Positions 1 to 31,400 of a stretch of DNA of 64,000 nucleotides are shown one piece after another. The stretch covers positions 338,501 through 402,500 of the forward strand of contig JAOTOL010001240.1 of NCBI GenBank assembly GCA_034440575.1, in the 5' to 3' direction. The translations under genes were made by a program, and so were the position numbers. Below the pieces are notes generated by a model, which was not told where the DNA came from, did not search any database, and saw nothing but the letters and a program-made list of their open reading frames with translations. Position 1 is the first letter of the stretch. Each line of letters starts with the position of its first letter. The DNA comes from Imbricaverruca yamaguchii. Lineage: Eukaryota; Arthropoda; Thecostraca; Neoverrucidae.

Positions 1-1
1 G

Positions 2-500
2 CTATGCGACCCTGAAGGATCGTAGCAGAGCTATAAGCTGACCAATCAGCGCCGCAGCAATGCCGTGTTCATGCTGCTGCGGGTGGGCTGTGGCCTCACT
101 CATCGCTGGTATTGTTGCTGCCTTGGCAGCGTAAGAAATTACTGGATGTGTTCTTGTATACATATCTCGGGCTTTGCGGAACGAAATGTTGTGGGTGAAT
201 TTCAGTGACACAACCTCCTTTTCTTTAAGGTAAGCGGGGCAGGTACGGTCATATGAAGTGTGAGGTGCTTGCCCGCTTCCACAATTCACACACCAGGGCT
301 CCTGGGCACCGCAGTTGTCTGTACTGTGGGTGGTAGCAGCGCAGTTTGCGCAGCCGGACCGATTACGGCATGCCGGCTTGGAGTGTCCAACACATTGACA
401 TTGGAAGCATCGCATGGGATAACGATGCCAGCTGTTTGGCACCTTCACATGCTCGGAAAATGAGTATACGTGGACCTGCCTCGTTCACAGCGGATCGGTC
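2..500 (-). mobile_element. Non-LTR retrotransposon ORF1 (gag-like) fragment with zinc knuckles
   Basis: The minus-strand frame is open from about 500 to the window edge. It has CFQCQCVGHSKPAC and CANCAATTHSTDNC, both CX2CX4HX4C knuckles, and a third variant CVNCGSGQAPH. The order and spacing are typical of nucleic-acid-binding ORF1 proteins of jockey/I-type LINEs. The 5' end is lost behind a TGA; the 3' end runs off the window. Confidence 0.7.
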
Positions 501-559
501 TGTCTGGCTCCTGCGAGAAGAGCCAGTTGTTTTTGTTTTGAGTTGACATGTAGTACGGT

Positions 560-1900
560 TGGTTTCGGCTCTTCAGGCTCCCACCTCACGGGGCCCTACT
601 GAGGGGACGCCTGTTTCCCGCGGACTGGAGGTCGCCAGGCGCCCGAAGAGCTATACGGGGCGGGCGGCGTCTTCGCCCGGCCGGGGGAGTAACTCACCAC
701 CCCAACCGGGATCCAGCGCCGCCCATCCCTTGACCCCGGCCGGCCGAGCCGGCAGACACTGGGAGGAATCCCAGGCCTCTGGCTCGAGGCGACCAGCCAC
801 TTGGCCCGCGTTAGACCCCACGGGCCCGCCCGCCCCTCCGGAATATCACGACCAAAGAGGTGTGTTGGTCCCCCGTCACAATTAGCACCGGCGACGGGGG
901 ACCTCAACCTCCAGGACTCCGTCAACCCCGGGGGACGGGCCGAGGGGGCGCGGCTACCCCGATAAAACTGAACGGACGGGTAGACCAGGGGAAGCTGACC
1001 TACCTGCTCGTGGCAAGGGAGGGGTTCGTGTTGCAGGGTTGGATGAAAGACATACAAAGGGATGTGGACATGGGGTAGATACTGTGAAGGGAGAGAGGGA
1101 TGGGCGGTGGGGACCACGCGAGTCCCCGAAACACCTCCGCGTGTCCACACCCCTCATCGGGGCGGCTGTGTTACCCCGAGGGAGCGCCAATTCCCTGGCC
1201 AGCCGAGTAACGATGCTGACCCCACTGCGTGGGGGGGGGGGCAGAAGCTAAGGTTAGTGTTGGAGGGAGGGGGATTTCCAGGAGGGTACAAATTCCCAGA
1301 TGGGCACCAATAACTGAGAACATCGAGCACCCGGGCTGGGCGCCTTTTGCTCTCGGAAGGGTGCCTTCAACTGACGAATTCCAGTGGGAGCAATCAAACA
1401 ACAATAAAACAGTCGGAACACTTCTTGCAGTCCCACAACGACAAAATAATAGTCATTGAAGCATCTCCCGCCACCAAACGGGCAGCGTTTCGCTGCCCGC
1501 CCCGATCAGCTTCACAGAGCGTCGCTGGTGCGTGGCGTTCGCCAGCACCTCAGCACGTCACGGCACGTGACACGCGGCACACGACCGCCCAACACAGCGA
1601 CGACGACCAGCGCCCACCGACGGGTGAGACTGTATGCGAATCTGGCGCCGAACGAAACCAAAACACATCGAGAAAGACCATCGAGAACACGGCGGCCGCG
1701 CTACCACAGCGTGGCCACACACACACGCACACACGCCGACGGCACACAGCCAACATCGGTCCGGATTGCACTGACCACGGTGCCGGCGTAACCGGCGCGG
1801 CCCGCTCCAACACACAGCATCACACCCACGCCCGACGCGCGTACATGTTCCCCGCACAGTGTTACGTCGCAGTCGCTGAAACATGCCTCGTCGAGACGCC
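560..1900. other. GC-rich stretch without an assignable gene
   Basis: Long overlapping frames are open on both strands (for example 596-1150 minus), as expected from high GC. No domain was recognised. It may be leader sequence of the retrotransposon at the left edge or host DNA. A short CA-rich run lies at 1719-1735. Confidence 0.4.
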
Positions 1901-1904
1901 AATC

Positions 1905-1961
1905 GTCAGTTATTTGGGCTTTCGGGCGCTTCGACTACTCTGGTCATATTGCGCCCAACGA
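1905..1961 (+). mobile_element. Short hairpin element
   Basis: Diverged copy of the ~55 bp motif TTATTTGGG...GGGCGC...GCGCCC. Confidence 0.6.
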
Positions 1962-3498
1962 GACGCCAATCATTCCGCCGCGCGTTAACAGTCAACAGCC
2001 TCGGTCCCGGGATATGGTACGCGGCGGCGCAGTTGCAGAGATGCCACGGTGACGTCAGCACAGTCAGACCATCGTGACGTCACGCACGGAGCCGGAGCCG
2101 GCGCCGAAAGCGCACGCCCCCCCCCTGCGGTTGGCACTGATGCGATGTCTCCCGCACGACACTGACGCCCGCCCCTTATGACGGCTCACAGGAGCCCGAG
2201 ATTTGCAACAATAACTCGCGGTGACTGACAATTAGTGACGCAAAATACAGCCACCCGCGGCGGCACGGCGGCAGTATGGACCGTCGTCTATATGAAGCCG
2301 GCCAATCCATGCGAGGGTGGCTAACCTACCGACGTCGCCATCGCCTCTACCAACGATCACCGGCTCCTAAGTAGACGCCATTCTTTGAGACAGTATGGGG
2401 TCAGAATCGCTGGAAGGGACAGCGAAAATGTCAGGGCATATAAAACTCTCACAGGGAAACAGAAGCTGTACTGAAAACTTCAGGATACACTAGTGTGTTT
2501 AGATACGACAATAAATGTCTGCATTAGTCAAGGCTTCACTCCCATACAGTGGAAGCTAATTTTAGTGTCGGGAAGACCCGACTGAGGTACAACAAATTTG
2601 CTTCGAGGTAGCTAATCTATTTGGGGTCAGTAATGTAATTGAACAGCTAACACACCTAAGACAACTACCCCTCACGAGGACAGGAAACCCCTCGGGGCGG
2701 CCAACTCACCTGTGCATTTAAAACAAGTCAGCCGGTGACTTGGTGATTCCGGGCGCGCCGAGTACTTCATCATTTGGTCCAACTTGTCTGAGGACCGCTT
2801 ACACAGCTGAGACTGCCCAACTAAAGATACATACGCTATCTCCTGGAAGCCAACTCACGTGATGACACGACCGTACGAAATAATTTGTAAGTGGTCAGCT
2901 GCCGTTTGGAACTATGTCGCCAGATATGCGACACCTCGATACGAGTATCATGCTTGAGAAAACCAACTGACTAGTGACAATGGAATGTTTCCCACGGTAT
3001 CGATCAGCTGCCACTAATTCACGCCACTAGCGTAACCCGTCTACCAACCAGAGAGACAACCTCCAAAGGCAGCTTCCTCACCATCGCAGAAGAGACCTTC
3101 AGGTGAAGCTGCGCCAAGGCCGGAGACAACCCTTACGAGCCGCGCCACAGCCAAAGACAACTGTCAGATTATGCTTCCTCACGGCCGGAGACAACCTCAC
3201 GAGCTGTGCCATAGCCAAACTCCCAGATTATGCTTCCTCACGGTCGGAGGGGCAGCTCTGAGATGCAACGTCATTGTCAAAGGCAGCCCTAACGGGAGGA
3301 TTTATCTTAGCCAGAGACACCTCTTCAGAGACGTCTCACAGTTAGGGAAAACGCCTCCAGTGAGGCAGATACCACTGCGATCAAGGGCGCTCCTCCCGAC
3401 ATTCAGTCAGCAGCGGATCGGCTCGGACCGTGACATCAACAACACCTCCGGCTGGAGCGTGACGGCACACCAGGCGTGACGTCACCGGCGCAGCCGGC
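1962..3498. other. Region downstream of the SLC9B stop
   Basis: No gene seen. It must hold the SLC9B 3' UTR (minus strand). A ~65 bp tandem duplication (GGAGACAACC...TATGCTTCCTCACGG) lies at about 3115-3247. Confidence 0.5.
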
Positions 3499-23504
<20,006 letters not shown>

Positions 23505-24033
23505 GCTCGTGCCGCGGCCGTCGGCGTCCGCGGAAATCCGGCACCGTCACGTCAGCCCGACCTCTGCAATAACAGAATGTACGTGAAAGCCGACGCTAAT
23601 TATAAGCTTGGATTTACCTCCACCAACACAGTTTTCAAGTCATGAATTGGCCCACATGAAACACCACTGCCTTCAGCTAATTGGTTCATCCCATTTTTAG
23701 CACTGTATTTCAACATCATCAGAGTGGAAACATTCTCCTGGCAGCTCCCTTTTGCTCATTTTGTCATTATAATGTGCAGCATTCACTTCTCTAGACATAA
23801 TAGTTGATTTTGATGTATATGGGCACATATCCTCCACTCCAGGAGAAATTAATTTCAGGACAATGTTTGGTGCCACTACTCTGGCTCCTGGCATCAATGA
23901 AAAACATGCCATTATCAGTGGCAAATACACACATTATCACCATTTATTGCAAGGGCCCAAAGTGGTCACAAGACAAGACATTATCTCAAAATTAGGCATG
24001 TGACAACAAACAAAAATAAGGTGTTTATATTTT

Positions 24034-24166
24034 GGGGACAAGTAGTCTAGGGGTAAGTTACCTGTCCAATATTGAAAGATTGTGGGTTTGAGTCCCACCT
24101 GTCGCTACTCTTCGCCTGCAACAAATTGGCATGCGAGATTGGCAACACTACATGACTCAAGCCAAC
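24034..24166 (+). mobile_element. tRNA-derived SINE, family A (tail truncated)
   Basis: Head and body present, the 3' tail diverges after CATGACTCAAGCCAAC. Confidence 0.85.
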
Positions 24167-27018
24167 AGACACCACCAAGGTATTTGTGTTTGTTATGTGT
24201 TGTGCTACACACCATGCTTGTGAATGTGACTAAGACAATGAGACCATACATTTCTTCTCAGCATGATTACTCTTCACAGTTGACAAGAAAAATAATACCA
24301 AAAATATGGTTTGCTAGGCAATAAAACATTATTTTTTAGTACAACTCGACCTAACCTAACATCATCATATTTTAAGAAAATGCAATTCCTCCAACTACAA
24401 AAATACAAAAAGAAGTTTGGTTTATAATTCTCAAAATAACAAATGAATACAACAAAACCTAACTGAAGCAGGCAATGACCTGATAAAGTGCTCCTATATA
24501 GGTGACCTGAGGTCAAATGGCAGATCTGGCATTTGTATTGCATCATTAGTAATGTACAAAACATCATTAATGCCAATGTTGGAGCATTTCAACACCATCA
24601 CAGTGATCCATAACAATAACAAGCCAAGCCACACAAAACCAGAACATTTTGATATTTTGGCCTCATTTGACTTGAAGATATTGACCTAAGGTCATAAAAG
24701 TTACACGCAATAGTTCATTATTGGGCCCATCCACCCTGCAAATTTTGTTGCTCTAGACTTATGAGGAGCTGGGATCTTAGGGGGCAGACTGCCCCCCCCC
24801 CCCAGTGAGCATGATTTTCTGAGGCCATCCAGGATGCATGTTGAGGTATATTATGAATTATTTCAATTTATCTTTATAATGCAATGTTTATGAATGTGAT
24901 TCAGATGATGTAATGACTGGCCCCAAGATGATTGAACCACTCATCAGTGCAAGTGCTTACTTTTCAAGTTGTGAACAAAATGGCAACCAAAAATGAGCAT
25001 TGAGTTAGGCAACAGCATAAAAGAAATGTTTTAAGAAATACAAAAAAAATAGTATGACCTAACTTAGCCTAACATAGCCCAACCTCCCCTTGGATAAAAA
25101 AAATTCAAAGTAAAATTTGGAAAATGTAGAGTAATTTATTTTCTTAAAATTTCCTAATGAAAAAAACAGACTAACCCATTCTAACATAAGCTGCTTTTGG
25201 AAAAAAAAACAATTTCTACCCTTTTTGTTTGGGATCAAACATTTTCCAACTTAAAAACCTAAACTGTGCTAACCTAACCAAACATAACCATTTGTTTGGT
25301 TTGCTGAGGAAAATGAGTGTAAAGATTGTCTTACCACAACCTTAAAGAACAATAATACCCCAAATAGCCCACCTATAAAGCTAGGGCCAAACCTTCATTC
25401 ACATTGACACCACTACAAATAATCATAGTAAATTATCCAGACTGATTTTCCACACAGATCTTGTCATCCCCATCTCACCTCTGCTACTGCCCATGATAGA
25501 AGCAAAATATTATAACATTTTGATATAACTGCCCCAAACCTGGAGATATGAACCAAATGTGAACTGCCAATCAAATTTAGCAGCAGATTGATATTCATAT
25601 TTGTCTGATATATCAGACAAATATATATATATATATATATATATTGAATATCAAAAAATGCTGAGCAATCAAATTTCATAACAATCAAGTAGTACCTATA
25701 TACCACTTGTGATAACCATACTTTTCTTTAATCTCAGGGCATGGGATTCCTGCTGATACGAGCTCCCTGATAGCCCACAAAACTCACCTCTGGATGTGTG
25801 ATGCTTAAGAACATGGAGAGCCAACCAGGTGAGTGAACCTACCTACCTACTTCTGGAACAGCTCATCACCATGAGGAAAAAAAATGAACAGGGGCATTGA
25901 CACAACTGAACAACTGATTAATAGTTGAGCTGATATATAGTTGACATATTGGCTGAGATATATAGCTCCCTTGGACATGAGATAATGGATTGATTTGGGT
26001 ATGAGCATGTATTTCTTTTTAAATATTCTTAAGAAGGTATGTTGATTTTTTTTTTCATTTCTTTGGAATACCATGCTTTTTATGTAAGATGATACAAACA
26101 TTTACTTACTGTACTTTTCTAGTATTTTTTATGGATTGGCTCATCCAAGATGGTCCCCTTGGCCAGTATTAAGCCTTAGCACTTTATGAACTTTATAATA
26201 TAGATAAAAGGATGAGGCTCATCTGGGTAAAAGGTCAAGGGTCAAGGCTGGACTCCTCACACCTTGACCACAGGTGGCACTAAAAATCTTGAGCATCATG
26301 ATAATACAAACATCAACTTGGATGGGTATCATGTAAGTTTAAGGCACCTACCCATGAGACGAGTTTTACACACATTTTACCTCCACGAAGCACACAAGCA
26401 GGCAAATTTGGTTATGTTAGACTGAGGTAAGCTTTTGTTGCTTGTGGAAAAAAACTGAAAACCGAGTCCCCGAAGTTGATGGGCTAGATCCGCCAGTGCC
26501 TACTTACCTAGTTAAATTGACACGCAGTTCGCCATAGATCTTGCAGGTGACCATGCAAATCAAAGCTTAGCACATAAATAGGTATATTATTTAGTGTTAA
26601 AAAACCCAATCCGCAGTCAGAATACTCAAAGCACACAGGCCGGTACATGGGCAGGTAGGTAGGTACCTACCTACCTATATATGTATGCAGTTACCTACCT
26701 GATGCCTGAAGTGAGAAATGTTCGTAGCAGCCAGAGAACACTTATCAGTATGAGTTGTGATATTGTATATATTCTTAGTTCGAAAGGCTAGTTGTTAAAC
26801 ATCATCCGGAATTGTATATTTTGACGTCATAAATATCAGAACATTTAAGCACATATTGAACGCACCGCCACGTGACTTCGGCGTAAACACAAAAGCTTGA
26901 CAACAGGCATAGGGACACGCGTGTATGTGGGAGCGTGGTGGTTAATGCGCCCTCGAAACATTTTTTGGTTTTTGATATAGGTTGTGACCTACCTACCTGC
27001 CTTAGTGTGTTCTGGCAG
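24167..27018. other. AT-rich intergenic region between the two divergent genes
   Basis: No gene seen. It contains scattered CCTAACC/CCTAAC motifs (24350-25300), a 28 bp perfect palindrome (25597-25624) followed by a short TA run, and CCTACCTA repeats near 25840 and 26660-26700. Promoters of both genes should lie at its ends. Confidence 0.5.
25597..25624. repeat. 28 bp perfect palindrome
   Basis: The left arm ATATTTGTCTGATA is followed immediately by its exact reverse complement. Confidence 0.9.
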
Positions 27019-27039
27019 TGACGACCAAGCGAATCGACG
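27019..27039 (+). other. Candidate 5' non-coding exon end of the POLR1G-like gene
   Basis: A strong donor (CGACG|GTAAGT at 27040) lies 1.3 kb upstream of the leader acceptor at 28347-28348, at the edge of an AT-rich intergenic stretch. The start of this exon cannot be placed. Confidence 0.35.
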
Positions 27040-28371
27040 GTAAGTTTGTGTTTTAAGGTAATTTAACCAAATCTCAATGTTGCCCATTTGTTAGCTTGGT
27101 TAATTTGATCGGAATCCTTAATGTTTTTTTTTTTATTTCGTGAAGACAACGTGACCATTGTTTTTATCCACAAGTGATTGCTTTTAAGTCAATGGCAGTC
27201 AATACAATAGATGTCGTATCCAAAAGATGGAGGAAATGTGCTAAGATATAAATGGTATTTCGTGAGTTAGGTGACACTGCAAACATTTAGGTAACTTAAT
27301 GGGATCGTCCAGACTATAGCTGGACTATAGCTCTTCTATTTGAAACACTATGGTGTCAGGCTGGCAAGCACAGCATTCAGACTGCAGCTTACCTATAAAG
27401 CTTCAATGCTTTGAAATGGATATTATGAATGGTGTAACCATGGAATTCCTTAAGAATCAATTATTGGCACACCTTGAAACAATTTGAGCAAATAACCTCC
27501 CTGGGCATGACAGTTTTTTTTTCATGCCAAAGGTGTTCAATGTCAAAGGGTATTGGATCTAGTGCATGAAGTGTTGAATTTCTTTGTCATGTTTTTAACA
27601 CCAGGTATGAATTTTTATATGCAGTGAGTTATATTTGTAGAGTAAAGATTATCATGGTGTATTTCTTTGCCAAGTGAAAAGTGATCATTTGCATGGAAAT
27701 TGAGTGGTCACATTTTCATTTTCATGTTAAAATATATCATATTCAAAACAAATAACAAATAAATATTGTACCATGATCTCAAATAATGGTGTTTGCATTA
27801 TGGAGGTAACATGTGGAGACTTATCTTGTGACCACCTTCATGCTCAAAAATGCTCATTTGTAATGTCAATTCAAATTTTCATCATGGGCTTTGTCCATTC
27901 AAGTAATAACATGTGAAAACCAGAATGGGGTAGCATGGGGTGCCAGCCATCATGATATAAATTTACCTGTTCATTCATTTGGCATTTGATATCAAATCAG
28001 AATACAGGATTGGAAGGCACTTCTGCTGACCTGGTATGGGGTGTATTTTTCAGCATTTAGACACATTTTGAAACATTGAATTTGGACCATTAGCCAGTGC
28101 AAATTTAGACACCATATGTTGCTTCACAATGCTGTTTTTCTGCCTTATGCTAACTGAGAATAGGAAAGGAAGTTTGTTTGCCATAAGAAAGATGCTTAGT
28201 GCCCAGGTGGATTCTCAAGTGCATTGGTGTATAAACATGATTGTGGTCAGAACATGCCAAAAATTAGTTGACAGTTAATGTATACATCTATTAGCTTGCC
28301 ACTAAGCAAGTCATTAAATTACTACAGTGTGTATTTGTTGATTTCCAGTGACTTCTCAACAACACAAGTCC

Positions 28372-28476
28372 ATGGAGGAAGAACTACTGTTTGAGCCATT
28401 GACCTCACCTGGGCCACTGAGCAAAACTCAGCTGACTGATGATGTGGAGCTGTGGATAGTGCGCATCAGCCCGCAG
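28372..28476 (+). CDS. POLR1G-like: POLR1G-like exon with start codon
   Basis: Acceptor TTTCCAG before 28349, ATG at 28372, 35 codons, donor CCGCAG|GTCAGG, phase 0. The 20 bp before the ATG are leader. Confidence 0.72.
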
Positions 28477-31400
28477 GTCAGGCCATAGATTATTTATCAG
28501 CTGTCTGGTTGGGTCACCAGTCATTTATCAGCTGTGGATCATCAGCTGTCAGGTTGGGTCACTGATCACTCATCAGCTGTGGACAGTGATAAATTATTCA
28601 AGAAATAGGGTGGAATATACCACTTTCTGAACAATCAATCGACATCCTTCTCCAAGAAGTATCGACATCCTGTTCCTTGATGCATGTTCATGAGGTCTTC
28701 ATGCCTCCTTTCTGACAGTATCCCATTTATAAGTAGCATTGTCTCATGCGCATTCTCTTGATAAAGAATGGTGGTACGCGAACATTTTACAATGCAATTC
28801 CAGGTGAAAGAATTACCTAAAATGTGATAGGGCAATGCAAAATGCAATACCAGATTATAGCAGCTATTATTCTCCCTATCCCGACTATAGCTCTTCTTAA
28901 ATTAATAATCTAAAAACAAATTATAAAGGTGCCAGCATAAGTACCTATGCTGTTGGCTGAAATTTGAGTCTGAAGACATCAAAAGGTATTTTAAATGGCA
29001 CTAATTCCAAGGCAAATTTTGACATCCTACTGTACTCGTTTCAACATCTCACACCTAACAGAAAACCAATATTTTAACCCTGGCTGTGGATCATCAGCTG
29101 TCAGGTTGGTTCACTGATCACTCATCAGCTGTGAATCATCAGCTGTCAGGTTGGGTCACTGATCACTCATCAGCTATGGACCATCAGCTGTCAGGTTGGT
29201 TCACTGATCATTCATCAGCTGTTGATCTTCAACTCTGGTTGCATGCCATTCATCAGCTGTGGAGCATTATTACCAGGTCAGATGGGTCATTCATCAGCTG
29301 TGGATCATCAACTCTCAAATCAGGTCAGAGGCCACTCATCAGCTGTAGATTGTCAGTGCTCAGGCTGTGTCATGGGTCATTCACTGGCTGAACCTTGCCA
29401 GCCCCCCAGTCAGGTCACATGTCATTCATCACCTATCAGTAGTCAGTTCTCAGGTCAGGCCACAATATGGTTGCCTGCACATTGTGACCATGCAGGAATC
29501 ACCTGTGTTGATTTGAGTCAACTGTGGTTGAGTGACTTACTTTGACAGGCATATTTTGCAAAGTGCCCATGTTTCTCTTCTTCAGTTATGCATTTGCACA
29601 ATTGTTGCTCATTCATTCCTTAAATTATTCTAAAGCACAGAGTTGGCACACTGGGTGTGGTGGATCTCTTGTGCTTTGTCATAGTATGCTGGTTGCTGTT
29701 GGAGTATGAGTATTGTTCCTATGCTCTTGAATGGTATGGTAATGTACTTCAAGGGGTGTGAGATGCAAGACGTTACTAGGTATGCAAATAGCAGGTTAGT
29801 GCACAGAACGTTGCACAATTCAACATAAATGATGGGTACTTTGCAACAATATATGGATGTCATGGAAATCCTATGGTCTCAGGAATGGTTTTAGGACTGT
29901 CAGGGCCTACCATACCTGAGCTCAATGTCCCTGTGGATACCTTAGGTAGGAAATACTTACATTGTGTGCCAGTGCCTTGTGTTTGGTGGAGTCAGAATAA
30001 TGGTAGGGGTGTTGATGAGCCTCTAACCCCGGCGTGTTTCGGTATTCCTACGTTCGTGAAGGCTTCGGTATTCCTACGTTCTTTTCTTTTGAAAATTGGA
30101 TGATGGTGCAAATAAACATCAGCTCACACTTAGCACTTCACTTTGTACGCAATCGTCCAAAGGTGTATGATTGTGTCGTCTCTTCTGGAATGTGTTTTTT
30201 TATAAGCAAAATGTTAACTTCTCTCATCAAAAACTTGGGATACGCCACCAGCCACTCAAGCCAAGAACCAACAACCAAGAGCATTGCATGATCACTGCTT
30301 TAAGGATTCTAGGACAAGTGTATGTGTGACAGATTTACACAAGCAAATGTACATATGCGCAAAAATATGTATGGGAGGTGCATGTGCAAAAGTATGTATG
30401 GCAGTCGTAGGTATGGCAGATGTGCGTAAGAGCAAATGTGCGTATGGCAAAAGTACATTAGCAAATGTACGAAAGCGCAAATGTTAATGTGCGTAAATGT
30501 ACGTTATTGCAAGGGGCGGGGATGGCCGAGTGGTTAAGGTGTCGGGCTATGGGTACCAAAAGTCCCGGGTTCGACACTAGCGCCACTCAGGACATTTCCC
30601 AGACCCGCGGCCCACCGGCGAAACAGTGTGGCCGGCGCCATTAGCCGTGAATGTGCATAAAGTGCGTCGTGAACCACCCAATAAACAAACAATACGTTAT
30701 TGCAAATATACTTAAGCGCAAAGACCGTATCCGGACACATGTACATAAAGCAAATGATAGATGCACATACGCAAATGTACTTAAACAAATGTGCGTAGGC
30801 GCAGATGTATGTATGGTAGTTGTATGTAAGCACAGATGTGCGTACGTCAAATGTATGTAAGCACAATCGTATGTAAACGCAAATGTACGTATGTGCCACC
30901 GTTTGTAAGCCCAAAAATAAATCAATGCAAAATATGCAAGTGCAAATGTACTTATGCATAATATGTACATAATAACGCAAATGCATTTAAGGACAAATGT
31001 ACGTATGCGCAGATCTACGTAAGCGCAGAATTACGTATGCGCAAATGTAAATAATCGCAAATGTACGTCAGCGCAAATGTACGTCAGCGCAAAAGTACGT
31101 ATGCCAAATGTACTTAAGCGCAAATGTACTAACGCGGAAAAATGCGTATGCGCTATTGTGCCTATGTGCAAAATTGCGTAAGCGCAAAGGTGCATATACG
31201 CAAAAGTACGTATGTGCAAACGTACGCAAGCACAAATGTACACAACGGCAAAAGTGTTCCCATTCATGTACATTTGTATGCGCAAATGTGCGTGAGTACA
31301 TACGCATACGCAAACGAGAAAAAAAAATGCTAACGGACAAATGTGCGTAAAGTAAATGTACGTATGGCAGATGTACGTACGTAAATGTACGTAAGCGCAG

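Noticed and set aside
596..1150. 184-codon minus-strand frame
   Set aside because: No recognisable domain; overlaps other equally open frames in GC-rich DNA.
30514..30590. Possible tRNA-Ser gene
   Set aside because: The A and B boxes are present but the acceptor stem does not pair and a SINE body and CAAA tail follow.
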